Positions 51,830 through 60,134 of a stretch of DNA of 64,000 nucleotides are shown here, in pieces. The DNA lies in contig CAJUSD010000006.1 in the NCBI GenBank assembly GCA_910589145.1, positions 1-64,000 of the forward strand, in the 5' to 3' direction. The stretch comes from an uncultured Oscillospiraceae bacterium. Its GTDB lineage: Bacteria; Bacillota; Clostridia; Oscillospirales; Ruminococcaceae. The translations under genes and the position numbers were made by a program. Every line of letters begins with the position of its first letter. Position 1 is the stretch's first letter. The notes under the pieces were generated by a model. It was not told the origin of the DNA and searched no databases. It saw nothing but the letters and a program-made list of their open reading frames with translations.

Positions 51830-52630
51830 ATGGGACATTTACAAGGTAAAGTTGCCATTATTACTGGTGCAGGACGTGCTACCCTCAGCGATGGCCGCTG
51901 TGGTTCTATTGGCTATGGTATTGCTACCGCCTACGCAAAGGAAGGGGCAAATATTGTAATCACAGGGCGTAACGTCCAGAAATTGACTGATGCTAAAGAT
52001 GAACTGGAAAGACTTTATGGAATTAAAGTGCTTCCGATTCAGGCTGATGTAAGCGCCGGTGCTGATAACGAAGCTGTTGTACAGAATGTTATTGACCAGA
52101 CGATTAAAGAGTTTGGCCATATTGATGTGCTCATCAATAACGCCCAGGCTTCTGCGTCCGGTGTGCCTTTGGCGCAGCATACCACGGAACAGTTTAATCT
52201 CGCCCTTTATTCTGGGCTGTATGCTGCTTTCTACTATATGAAAGCCTGCTATCCTTACCTGAAGGAAACAAAGGGTTCTGTCATTAACTTTGCTTCCGGT
52301 GCCGGACTGTTCGGCAACTTTGGGCAATGCTCTTACGCTGCCGCAAAAGAAGGCATCCGCGGACTTACCCGCGTTGCCGCTACCGAGTGGGGCCCTGATG
52401 GGATTAATGTTAATATTATCTGTCCTATTGCTTGGACTGCCCAATTGGAGAACTTTGAAAAAGCGTATCCTGACGCCTTTAAAGCAAATGTAAAAATGCC
52501 TCCTATGGGGCACTATGGCGATTCTGAACTGGAAATCGGCCGAGTTTGCGTTCAGTTGGCTTCTCCAGACTTTAAGTACCTTACTGGCGAAACCCTTACT
52601 TTGGAAGGCGGAATGGGCCTGCGTCCATAA
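51830..52630 (+). CDS. Short-chain dehydrogenase/reductase (SDR)
   Basis: The 266-residue oxidoreductase has the Rossmann start VAIITGAGRATLSDGRCGSI with GYGIA; the usual TGxxxGxG loop is enlarged by about eight residues. NNAQASASGVPL, INFASGAGLFGNFGQ (Ser region) and the catalytic Y-x3-K in SYAAAKEGIRGLTR follow, with a C-terminal YLTGETLTLEGGMG. The cofactor should be NAD(P); the substrate is unknown. AAAGGAGG lies 8 bases before the ATG, and TTTACC-17-TATTAT (51740-51768) may be its promoter. A terminator follows. Confidence 0.93.
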   Translation: MGHLQGKVAIITGAGRATLSDGRCGSIGYGIATAYAKEGANIVITGRNVQKLTDAKDELERLYGIKVLPIQADVSAGADNEAVVQNVIDQTIKEFGHIDVLINNAQASASGVPLAQHTTEQFNLALYSGLYAAFYYMKACYPYLKETKGSVINFASGAGLFGNFGQCSYAAAKEGIRGLTRVAATEWGPDGINVNIICPIAWTAQLENFEKAYPDAFKANVKMPPMGHYGDSELEIGRVCVQLASPDFKYLTGETLTLEGGMGLRP

Positions 52631-52658
52631 GGTTTTCCAAAAACAATATGAGTTCGCA

Positions 52659-52702
52659 GCCCCCGCTGGATACTATTATCGGTATCCAGCGGGGGCCTTT
52701 TC
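52659..52702 (+). terminator. Strong terminator after the SDR gene
   Basis: GCCCCCGCTGGATAC (52659-52673) pairs with GTATCCAGCGGGGGC (52682-52696), followed by CTTTTCT. Confidence 0.9.
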
Positions 52703-52719
52703 TGTTTGCAGGAATATTT

Positions 52720-55700
52720 TTATTGGGCAGCTTGGCTTAAAGCGTCATAAAAAGCCTGATAGTCACCCTCAGTAAAAATACAGCTAGTATAGGAATCTGT
52801 GTTAATTTTATAAACAGCTAATTCTTTCTCTTCCGCCTGGAAAACCCACTGTTCGTCATTTTTGAGTTTAATACTGACCACAAACCCATTTTTAGGTGAA
52901 ATGATTGGATTTGCCATGATACCTTCATTGTATTCTTGTTTGTATACCCGCATTGTACACAATACATGATATAAACGTTCCATTTTTCGTGCGTTCACCG
53001 TTTCAACATGAAAAGAACTTTTTTCCATGGAACCTGAAGCGTTAATAGAAGCTATATTTTCCGGTTTAATATTTTCAGAAATAGAAAAAATATAAGTCGG
53101 ATTTTTTTCAGAAACTTGCTGCAGCCCGCTTAAAAGCCTGTCAGTTTCCCCCTCCAGTAATGAATAACGAATACCAAAACCCATATTACTGGAAGAAATA
53201 TCCAGCCCGTCTTTCCACACTTCAATCCTGTATGAAACACCTGTACGAAACGACATAAGAAGCACAGAATGAGACCCAGTATTAGGTCTTCCCTCTTTAT
53301 CCTGTACCACAGCATCTTTTGTTTTGTCCACTTTAAGGGATTTTAAAAGGTCGGAAATTTGTAATAATGCCCACTGTTCATCTGTCTGAAAATTATTATC
53401 AGCTCCATATTCGGAAGCTGCAATAAATTCAGTTTTTGTTATCTTCTCCGGGTTCATAAACACAAGCCATTGAACCAGTCCCGGCTCAGAGGCATTGTTG
53501 TTTTGACAAAGCGTCAGCAGCTCCCGCTCCTGGCTGTCAATATATATTTCTTCCCTGCCGGTAGAAGTCATCAGCAGAAAACCGCCTTCGCTTTTGTCTT
53601 TTGGTGCTGCCGTTTTGCCGGATTCCAGCAGTTTTAATGCTGTTTCAAGCTGTTTTTTACTGGCAATCCTGTGATAAGTGTACATCTTTGGATGATAGCT
53701 GTATGCTTCCAATACCTCTGCGCCAAAGTAGGTCAAAGGTTCATCGGGTTTTGCAGGAGTTTCCGGTAATACAGGAGCGGGCAGGGAAACCGAACTTTGG
53801 CTTGGTGTTGGCTCTACCGTTTGCACTGGATCGTGATCTTCCTCTGGGACGGTAGTGTCCCCGTATGCAGCCACGAAATCCGCCCACTCCTGATAGGTGC
53901 ATTTCGTTAGGTCAACCCGCTGCTCCTCCTCCCCAAAAGCACTGATTAGATAAGCATACTCAATTGGTCCGTCAGGAGACATAGCCCCAACCAGCACAGT
54001 CAGGTTTGCCTTGTCCTTTACCGGATAGGGTACAATATAAAGTCCGCTTCCTACATCTCTGCCATTGGCATAACCTTTAAAGTCCTCCCAGGTAAGGGGT
54101 TGGCCACCCTGGGCCTTCTCCACAAGGGCTTTGATATCCAAAAGCGTGATCTGGGACTCCAGACTTGCTGGTTCCGGCAGAGGGTCTCCGCTCTTGTTGG
54201 GCAGCTCTTTCTTGTCCAGGTATGCCATCAGGCTGTTATAAGTCTCCTGAGATATCTGGGAACGGTAATCCATGGGATGTTCCACATAAAACTTTCCGTC
54301 CTTCTGATAGACAAAGTATACCCGGAAGCCTCCCCCGCCGATTTCCACCCGCAAAAATTCCTCTGTGTCCGGGTATGGGGATGTGCTTTTTTCTTCGTCA
54401 TAGGAATTAAGCAGCAGGGATGGAAGCTGCATATTAACAAAGCTGTTATACAGAACATTGTGCTGGACGGCTTCACCCTGTCGATACAGCGTAAAGGAAG
54501 AAACATATTCATCCATTGATGCCATATCCAACGCCACATAGGTCTCAGGCCCGCCGTCTCTGTCGTGTTCAATGACCTGGTAGCCAATATTGAGCCATTC
54601 CCCCGGCTGGATGTCGTCCAGCCAGTTTCCTTTCTTTTCATCATCCCGGCGGATATAAACCTCTGTGCCAGCTTCCCCTTCTGCGCAATCGGTGAGGATA
54701 CGGGCTGAAATAATACCGTTGGACTCACTGTCAGCTTCTACCTGCAAATTGGAATATATAATCGCTTCCGCTGAATCTTCCTGTTTTGGCGATGCAATAC
54801 ATATGGCGGCTACTACAATACATAATGCCAGCGCTGCAATGATTATAGCCAGTGTCGGTTTCTTATATTTCAAAATATTCTGTATCCTTTCTTTAGCAGA
54901 AATTTCTCCAAACGCCAAAGGGCTTCCTATCATCTTTTTCCCTACAGACAAATTTAAAATAGACCGGCTGTAATTTGCCCGGATATCTTCTCCTGTTTTC
55001 TTTAACACTGATTCATCGCAGGCGTATTCCATTTCAGCGGAGGCCAGCTTTTGGAAGTTCCACACAATGGGATTGAACCAATGAATACACAGTGCCAGAT
55101 AATACAATATCTTTATCAGGTGATCCTTTCGGCGGATATGGGTTTGTTCATGAAGGAGGATATAATCCAGTTCATCCTCACGAAGGGCCAGAGGCAGATA
55201 AATTTTGGGGCGGATAACGCCGCAGACAAACGGCCCTGGTATCTGGTCTGAACAATAGACATTTTTTCCGTACTGAGGGCATTTTACCGCAGAGGCGACT
55301 TTATGCTTAAGCATCCAATAAGTGATTATGCCATACGCTGCCATTCCCAAGCATCCTGCCAGCCATATCCAAATAAGAATAGGAATCTGCTTATCAGAGG
55401 CTTTTTCTGCCGGGATTGTACTGTTTGGCTTTGTCAGAACAACCGGGGTTTTAATAATATTATCTTCCCGCGGCGTTACTCCTGCCGCAACTGCACGGTC
55501 AAAGTCCGGTTCCCCCTGAAGATGGACTTCATAATTCCCTACAGGGGATTCAGGAACCCGCTGGACCAGTTTTACTGCACTTTCTATTGGGGACAGTTGG
55601 AACAGTCCTACCGGCAGGGGGATTCCCACAGGGCAGAGCAGACGAACAACCACTACTAAGCACATCAGCGAACACATATATTTGGGAGCCTTCATCCAAT

Positions 55701-55791
55701 CCAAAATCAACAGTAAAAGCCCCACAGCCAATATGGTCAATGTGCCGTAGAGGGACATTTTAATCATTGTTACAAAGAATTCCGACAGCAT
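52720..55791 (-). CDS. BlaR1/MecR1-type M56 membrane metallopeptidase with large extracellular region
   Basis: The 1023-residue protein begins with an M56 peptidase domain (about 1-330) with four membrane segments and the zinc site HEQTH (214-218). A following membrane segment (about 310-335) leads to about 680 extracellular residues containing at least three different beta-rich parts and a Pro/Thr/Ser linker (DPVQTVEPTPSQSSVS). The classical BlaR1 penicillin-sensor triad (SxxK/SxN/KTG in a class D fold) is not seen. It would sense an unknown cue and cleave the BlaI-type repressor encoded upstream. AAAGGAGG precedes the ATG. A MITE separates it from blaI. The middle of the gene (about 53860-54700) seems richer in G+C than the rest. 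Confidence 0.88.
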   Translation of the reverse strand: MLSEFFVTMIKMSLYGTLTILAVGLLLLILDWMKAPKYMCSLMCLVVVVRLLCPVGIPLPVGLFQLSPIESAVKLVQRVPESPVGNYEVHLQGEPDFDRAVAAGVTPREDNIIKTPVVLTKPNSTIPAEKASDKQIPILIWIWLAGCLGMAAYGIITYWMLKHKVASAVKCPQYGKNVYCSDQIPGPFVCGVIRPKIYLPLALREDELDYILLHEQTHIRRKDHLIKILYYLALCIHWFNPIVWNFQKLASAEMEYACDESVLKKTGEDIRANYSRSILNLSVGKKMIGSPLAFGEISAKERIQNILKYKKPTLAIIIAALALCIVVAAICIASPKQEDSAEAIIYSNLQVEADSESNGIISARILTDCAEGEAGTEVYIRRDDEKKGNWLDDIQPGEWLNIGYQVIEHDRDGGPETYVALDMASMDEYVSSFTLYRQGEAVQHNVLYNSFVNMQLPSLLLNSYDEEKSTSPYPDTEEFLRVEIGGGGFRVYFVYQKDGKFYVEHPMDYRSQISQETYNSLMAYLDKKELPNKSGDPLPEPASLESQITLLDIKALVEKAQGGQPLTWEDFKGYANGRDVGSGLYIVPYPVKDKANLTVLVGAMSPDGPIEYAYLISAFGEEEQRVDLTKCTYQEWADFVAAYGDTTVPEEDHDPVQTVEPTPSQSSVSLPAPVLPETPAKPDEPLTYFGAEVLEAYSYHPKMYTYHRIASKKQLETALKLLESGKTAAPKDKSEGGFLLMTSTGREEIYIDSQERELLTLCQNNNASEPGLVQWLVFMNPEKITKTEFIAASEYGADNNFQTDEQWALLQISDLLKSLKVDKTKDAVVQDKEGRPNTGSHSVLLMSFRTGVSYRIEVWKDGLDISSSNMGFGIRYSLLEGETDRLLSGLQQVSEKNPTYIFSISENIKPENIASINASGSMEKSSFHVETVNARKMERLYHVLCTMRVYKQEYNEGIMANPIISPKNGFVVSIKLKNDEQWVFQAEEKELAVYKINTDSYTSCIFTEGDYQAFYDALSQAAQ

Positions 55792-55812
55792 TTTGTTTTC
55801 CTCCTTTGCTTA

Positions 55813-55944
55813 GATCCTATCCCAGCGCACGCAGACTGCACAGTCAGATTTTTTGTCAAACAAGGCAGTTTTCCGCAGAGGGGCTGTCGCCCGTCAAGGG
55901 AAATCAATGCGGTTTGACGGAAAATATGCAAACTGGATAGGCTC
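55813..55944 (-). mobile_element. MITE-like element C, copy 2, between blaI and blaR1 genes
   Basis: 132 bp, inverted relative to copy 1, with ends GATCCTATCCCA (55813) and GGATAGGCTC (ending 55944), and TTA on both sides (55810-55812, 55945-55947). The second TTA is, on the minus strand, the TAA stop codon of the blaI-type gene. It lacks about 28 bp present near one end of copies 1 and 3. Confidence 0.82.
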
Positions 55945-56334
55945 TTAGCCTCCTTTCCCCTGTTTTGTCTGATAATCGTCAATCAGTTTCCTGATCTCCT
56001 GCGCTTCCGCATCAGACAGGCCCTGCTCCCCTAAAAAGGCGGCGATAAACCGCGGAAGGGAGCCGCCAAAGGCTTTATCAAGGACAGCTTGTCCTTCCTG
56101 CTGCTGAACCTGTTCCTTTTTGGCCAAAGAGGTGACAACAGCTGATTCGTTTTGAAGGATGCCTTTGTTACAGAGCTTTTTGAGAACCGTGTAAGTTGTG
56201 GTACGTTTCCATCCTAGGCGCTGTTCGCAGATTTTACATAATTCTCGTGACTGGATTGGCTCTGTTTCCCAGACGATGGAAGCCAACCGGTATTCTGCAT
56301 CAAACAATTTTTGCTTTTGCGGCATTTTCTGCAC
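55945..56334 (-). CDS. BlaI/MecI/CopY family repressor
   Basis: The protein (126-129 residues) has the winged helix of BlaI: LASIVWETEPIQSRELCKIC, RLGWKRTTTYTVLKKLCNKG, then a C-terminal helix pair for dimerisation (SDAEAQEIRKLIDDY). The ATG at 56325, 8 bases after GGGAG, is preferred over the GTG at 56334. It should repress its own operon at the palindrome in its promoter, relieved by cleavage through the M56 protein encoded next. Its stop codon coincides with the target duplication of the MITE. Confidence 0.92.
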   Translation of the reverse strand: MQKMPQKQKLFDAEYRLASIVWETEPIQSRELCKICEQRLGWKRTTTYTVLKKLCNKGILQNESAVVTSLAKKEQVQQQEGQAVLDKAFGGSLPRFIAAFLGEQGLSDAEAQEIRKLIDDYQTKQGKGG

Positions 56335-56357
56335 TCCCTTTGTGATGTTATTCCTTC

Positions 56358-56389
56358 TTTAGTCTAACACAATAGACTAAATATGTCAA
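56358..56389 (-). promoter_or_regulatory. Promoter with palindromic operator of the BlaI-type operon
   Basis: Read on the minus strand, TTGACA (56389-56384) and TAGACT (56366-56361) are 17 bases apart. TTTAGTCTA (56358-56366) is repeated inverted as TAGACTAAA (56373-56381), so the palindrome covers the -10 and part of the spacer, an ideal place for the BlaI-type repressor. Confidence 0.8.
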
Positions 56390-56414
56390 GCGGCATGAAC
56401 CATTAAACAAAGAC

Positions 56415-56437
56415 AGCGCAGCCTTTACGGCTGCGCT
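56415..56437 (-). terminator. Terminator after the MalY/PatB-type gene
   Basis: AGCGCAGCC (56415-56423) pairs with GGCTGCGCT (56429-56437); on the minus strand TGTCTTTGTTT follows. Confidence 0.75.
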
Positions 56438-56490
56438 GCACAAAGAAAATATACTCACAAAAACGTAATTAGTTAGGGTGCCGAGTCACC

Positions 56491-57669
56491 TTATAGTTTC
56501 TTGACGCTTTCAGCAATCTGCTTGCAGGCTTTCTCCAGAACTTTCCACGGAGAGCCAATGTTCATCCGTTCAAAGCCAACACCTTCCGGCCCAAATATAG
56601 AACCATCGTTAAGCCAAACCTTGGCCTTTTCAAGCATAAAGGCATCAACCTTTTCCGGCAAAACGGGAATCCCCCTGCAATCCAGCCATAAAAGATATGT
56701 GCCTTCCGGCTGAACTACCTTAATCTGTGGAAGTTCATTTTCAAAGAATTCCGTGGTTTTCCTCACATTCTCCTGAAGATAGGCCTTGACTTCTTCCAGC
56801 CATTCTTCTCCGCATTCATAAGCGGCTTGACAGGCGGTTAAGCCAAAAATAGCAGGTTCCCCGCAATGCCATAAAGCCAAAACATCTTTAAATTTCTGCC
56901 GGATTTCAGGATTTGGAATAAAGATATTGGACGTTTTCAACCCAGCAAGGTTAAAAGATTTACTGGGTGCAGTACAGGTAATACAGATATCCCTGAAATC
57001 CTCTCGAAGTGAAGCAAAGGGGATGTGGGCAAACCCTTCCCATACAAAATCACAATGGATTTCATCCGAAACAATTGTTACATGATGTTTCAGACAAACC
57101 TCCCCCATACGGGTTAATTCCTCTTTGGTCCATACGCGCCCTATGGGGTTATGCGGGCTGCAAAGGATAAATAATTTAATATGTTCATCAATAATTTTCT
57201 TTTCAAAGTCTTCAAAATCAATCTCATACCGTTTTCCGTCAAACAGCAGGGGGTTACGGACTGTACGGCGGCGGCTGTCTTCAATTGCGTGGGCAAAGGG
57301 ATGATAAACCGGGCTTTGAATCAACACCGCGTCGCCCTGCTGTGTGAAGGCTGAAACTGCTGCACTGACAGCGTATACCACTCCGGGAGTGCGGATCATC
57401 CAATCTTCCTCCAACTTCCACTGGAACCGACGCTCAAACCAGGACTGGATTGCCTTTATGTATCCTTCCCCTACTCTGGTATACCCAAAAACGCCATGCT
57501 CACACCGCTCATGGACCCGCTGGATGATTTCATCTGAAGATCGGAAGTCCATATCGGCTATCCATAGGGAGATCATATCAGGCGTTTCGCCCTTTGCTGG
57601 ATCAAATGTGTGTTTTACACTGTCAGAGTTGCTTCGATCAATGATTTCGTCAAAATTGTAGCGTCCCAT
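56491..57669 (-). CDS. MalY/PatB family PLP-dependent aminotransferase (cystathionine beta-lyase type)
   Basis: The 392-residue protein is a fold-type I PLP enzyme of the MalY/PatB group. It opens with YNFDEIIDRSNSDSVKHTF, then WIADMDFRSSDEI; the PLP Lys is in APSKSFNLAGLKTSN, and the C-terminal GPEGVGFERMNIG binds the carboxylate. Members split cystathionine and other C-S bonds, or act as aminotransferases. Start ATG follows AGGAGGCC. It is monocistronic; two MITE copies lie in the 776-bp gap upstream. Confidence 0.93.
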   Translation of the reverse strand: MGRYNFDEIIDRSNSDSVKHTFDPAKGETPDMISLWIADMDFRSSDEIIQRVHERCEHGVFGYTRVGEGYIKAIQSWFERRFQWKLEEDWMIRTPGVVYAVSAAVSAFTQQGDAVLIQSPVYHPFAHAIEDSRRRTVRNPLLFDGKRYEIDFEDFEKKIIDEHIKLFILCSPHNPIGRVWTKEELTRMGEVCLKHHVTIVSDEIHCDFVWEGFAHIPFASLREDFRDICITCTAPSKSFNLAGLKTSNIFIPNPEIRQKFKDVLALWHCGEPAIFGLTACQAAYECGEEWLEEVKAYLQENVRKTTEFFENELPQIKVVQPEGTYLLWLDCRGIPVLPEKVDAFMLEKAKVWLNDGSIFGPEGVGFERMNIGSPWKVLEKACKQIAESVKKL

Positions 57670-57698
57670 TTCTTGGGCCTCCTTTTTCTTTCCCCTTA

Positions 57699-57854
57699 GT
57701 ACTTATCCTAAAATTATCTGCATATCTTGCTTACATATTTTTACTCAATTTGCGCCAAAATTACTTGACAGGCGGCAGCCTGCCCGCGAAATTTTTACAC
57801 ATTTCAAGAAAAATCTGATTGTATAATTTATGCACGTCTAATTCTACTAAGCTC
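57699..57854 (+). mobile_element. MITE-like element C, decayed copy 4
   Basis: About 156 bp align over the whole length with copies 1 and 3: CTTATCCTAAAAT at the start, CTTGACAGGCGGCAGCCTGC in the middle and AAAAATCTGATTGT towards the end, finishing CTAAGCTC. It is flanked by TTA at 57696-57698 and 57855-57857. Many base changes show it is older than the others. Confidence 0.65.
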
Positions 57855-58053
57855 TTAATTTTGGGGTTTAATTTTGTAATGGGGATTTTGCAGCGGGGGA
57901 TGGACTGCGCTCCAGGTTGAAGGAATGTATTACTTCTATTATACATTAATTGTCGCAAAATGGAATAGTTTGTTGAAAAGAAATATAAGACAATTTATGA
58001 GATGAAAAGACACAGACTGACAAATATTTGCACAAGAATGACTGCTGGAATAA

Positions 58054-58212
58054 GAGCCTATCCCAAAATAATCCACCCCCGTCCTGCTTGCATATTTTCC
58101 GCCAAACTGTGTTGGTTTTCCTTGCCGGGCGACAGCCCGCCTGCAGAAAACCGCCTTATTTGGCAAAAATTTGACTGCACAGTCTGGGCGCATCTCATTA
58201 TGGGATAGGCAC
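58054..58212 (+). mobile_element. MITE-like element C, copy 3
   Basis: 159 bp from GAGCCTATCCCAAAATAATC to CTCATTATGGGATAGGCAC, flanked by TAA (58051-58053 and 58213-58215). It is close to copy 1 throughout and lies about 200 bp from decayed copy 4 in the same gap, which otherwise holds a terminator and a subtype E fragment. Confidence 0.82.
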
Positions 58213-58275
58213 TAAATTTTTTGTCTTTCTTCTGCATTTGCTTGACAATGGAGATCATGATTTTTGTGGCATATA

Positions 58276-58327
58276 TAAAAAGCAGCGTTCCTTCCTCCTT
58301 TTATGGAGTACGGAAACACTGCTTTTA
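58276..58327 (-). terminator. Terminator downstream of the small basic membrane protein gene
   Basis: TAAAAAGCAGCGTTCC (58276-58291) pairs with GGAAACACTGCTTTTA (58312-58327) with one mismatch. The A-run gives a T-run on the minus strand. Confidence 0.7.
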
Positions 58328-58402
58328 TGTTTATGGGTTTGTCCTTATGGGGACATCCTAGCCTGTCAGCCTTTTGCGCTTTCTCTTTAGGGATGCTTGC
58401 TT

Positions 58403-58440
58403 ACACCCTTTTTCATCCGCTTTAGGCTGCGCCCGCAGAT
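58403..58440 (-). repeat. Short dispersed repeat, subtype E, copy 3
   Basis: ACACCCTTTTTCATCCGCTT and the following TAGGCTGCGCCCGCAGAT match the pieces at 31670-31700 and 48751-48781. CTCTTTAGGGATGC just before it recalls the TTTTTAGGGATAC of subtype B. Confidence 0.45.
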
Positions 58441-58445
58441 TATTT

Positions 58446-58736
58446 TTATTTTCCAACAATCCGAAAGTAACCTTTCCTCTGCTGTCTTCCAGGTTTCTCC
58501 TGCTGCCTTTTGGCTGTATAGCGAAGATTAAGTGTAATATCAAAGCTCCCCAATGCCGAAGCCAAGCCTACCGCAGCCGCACATATAGAGCAGACTGCAA
58601 TACACAGAACCACCAGATGGAGCTTATCCTTTTCCTGTTTTCTTCCAAATACAAATTTTTTCCGTTTTTTGGAACCCCTAAATTTCTTATGGAGCCCTGC
58701 TTTTTTCCGGGCATTCCGGCTGCTGTTAAAAATCAT
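58446..58736 (-). CDS. Small basic membrane protein of unknown function
   Basis: This 96-residue frame starts at an ATG with GGAAAGGA about 10 bases upstream and lies 65 bases after the putative glycoside hydrolase on the same strand. It has a strongly basic N-terminus (RNARKKAGLHKKFRGSKKRK), one hydrophobic helix (about 40-64, LVVLCIAVCSICAAAVGLA) and a basic tail. The family is not recognised. A longer frame exists on the other strand, but it lacks a ribosome site. Position suggests it is the last gene of the rnf-associated unit. Confidence 0.6.
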   Translation of the reverse strand: MIFNSSRNARKKAGLHKKFRGSKKRKKFVFGRKQEKDKLHLVVLCIAVCSICAAAVGLASALGSFDITLNLRYTAKRQQEKPGRQQRKGYFRIVGK

Positions 58737-58801
58737 AAAGCATACATCCTTTCCATATAAGAAGCAGGAATATAAACTCTGTTCGTCAATTAGCGAATCA
58801 A

Positions 58802-60100
58802 CTATTTAGCTAATCCAGCAATATAGTCGACTTGATTCGGGTAACCGGAGAATTCACTGTAGAAAAAGATATCTGCCATACCGATTCTGGTTAAGGCTTC
58901 AGACTCCCTCTGTATGATGTCAGCGTTTATTTGTAAGCTGTTGGTTCCGTCACATTCCACAACTGCACGATATCCTCTGTTTTCCATAGTTTGTGAATCC
59001 AGGAATGGTTTTAAAGCGTCAGCAGCCGTGTTAATAACCAAAGTTGGTTCTGCATTGCTTTCCAAAACCACCTCTCCAAAAATATACTGACTGCTAAATT
59101 GGTTTTGCAAATGGCTGAGGGAAAAGTCAATATAAATGGGACATTGGAAACGTTCCAAAGGATTCCCCTCTCCGTAGGTAAAGCCATTAGAGTCGATAAT
59201 GTCCATTGCCCGCATCATAACAGACATTTCCACTTCCATGGAACTGAGGCGTTCCTGAATCTGGGCAGCAAAGTTTTCCAGTACATCTGCCTTTGAAGTA
59301 TTGCCTGCCTCTGCTCCAAAATATACATTTTCCAGCTGATAGCCCCATGGGAATTGAAGTCCTGCAAGAATGACTTCCTGAAAACCAAGTTCAGCACTTT
59401 CTACAGCGAGCTGAAGCACATAATTCCGTGCTTCCTGCGTATAGGGGTTCAGCCAAGGCTGTCCCCCGTTGTCAGGGGTATTGTCATACCAGAGCATGTT
59501 TTCATTTTGATAGAAGCAGCCCATCCGGCGCAAACTGTAAGACGCAACATGATCCTTAAATGCATATACCCGCGCAATAGGCCGCATCCCTTTTTCGGAA
59601 ATGGCCTTAGCGACCTCACCCAAATCAACAGCAGCATCGGAAATTGCAAGTGCTTCCTGGGCTGTTTTGACCTTTGACAAATGCAGAACTGCTCCGTTTT
59701 CATTTTTGATATCTACAACAACCTCTGACGCACCGTTTTTCATTGCGTTCTCTAAAAAACCATCCAGTTTTATCGGGTCAGATAAAACGGAATGGGCGAG
59801 ATATACTGCCCGTATATTCTTCTTTTCTTCTGTTTTTGTTTCTACTGGTTGGGAGGAAGACAGCTCCGAAGATATTTCGGAAGAACTTTCCTCCGGCAAA
59901 ACGGATGATTCCCCTTGGGAATTTTCTTCCCCCCTTCTGGCAATGTATTCCATAACCGGTTCATATATGGCAATCCCCACCACTACAAGAGTAGCCACCA
60001 AAACCGCCCATACCAGCATCAGAAAAAATGTCACAACCGGCCGCCTTTGCTGTCCTAAATATCCATGATACCGTTTTATCTTAATTGGCTTCTTCGCCAA
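58802..60100 (-). CDS. Putative glycoside hydrolase with membrane anchor (DUF4015-like)
   Basis: The 432-residue protein has an N-terminal anchor (about 22-48), a Glu/Ser-rich linker (SSVLPEESSSEISSELSSSQ) and an extracellular TIM-barrel-like domain from about 95 that resembles DUF4015 putative glycoside hydrolases: IRAVYLAHSVLSDPIKLDGF, VVVDIKNENGAVL, ARVYAFKDHV and WLNPYTQEARNYVLQLA. The Asp in VVVDIKNENG fits a conserved acidic position. Substrate is unknown. The start is a TTG with AGGAAGGG upstream. It follows rnfA at 35 bases, so it is likely in the same transcript, an odd neighbour for an electron-transport operon. Confidence 0.85.
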   Translation of the reverse strand: MAKKPIKIKRYHGYLGQQRRPVVTFFLMLVWAVLVATLVVVGIAIYEPVMEYIARRGEENSQGESSVLPEESSSEISSELSSSQPVETKTEEKKNIRAVYLAHSVLSDPIKLDGFLENAMKNGASEVVVDIKNENGAVLHLSKVKTAQEALAISDAAVDLGEVAKAISEKGMRPIARVYAFKDHVASYSLRRMGCFYQNENMLWYDNTPDNGGQPWLNPYTQEARNYVLQLAVESAELGFQEVILAGLQFPWGYQLENVYFGAEAGNTSKADVLENFAAQIQERLSSMEVEMSVMMRAMDIIDSNGFTYGEGNPLERFQCPIYIDFSLSHLQNQFSSQYIFGEVVLESNAEPTLVINTAADALKPFLDSQTMENRGYRAVVECDGTNSLQINADIIQRESEALTRIGMADIFFYSEFSGYPNQVDYIAGLAK

Positions 60101-60134
60101 CTTGCATCACCCTTCCTACAATACACAGCTTCGC

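Noticed and set aside
57699..58212. Two nearby element copies considered as a CRISPR-like or composite transposon array
   Set aside because: The units are full elements with own ends and target duplications, about 200 bp apart, without spacers or cargo gene.
58374..58760. 128-residue plus-strand frame opposite the small basic membrane protein gene
   Set aside because: No ribosome site; the minus frame has start signals, a membrane helix and a downstream terminator.
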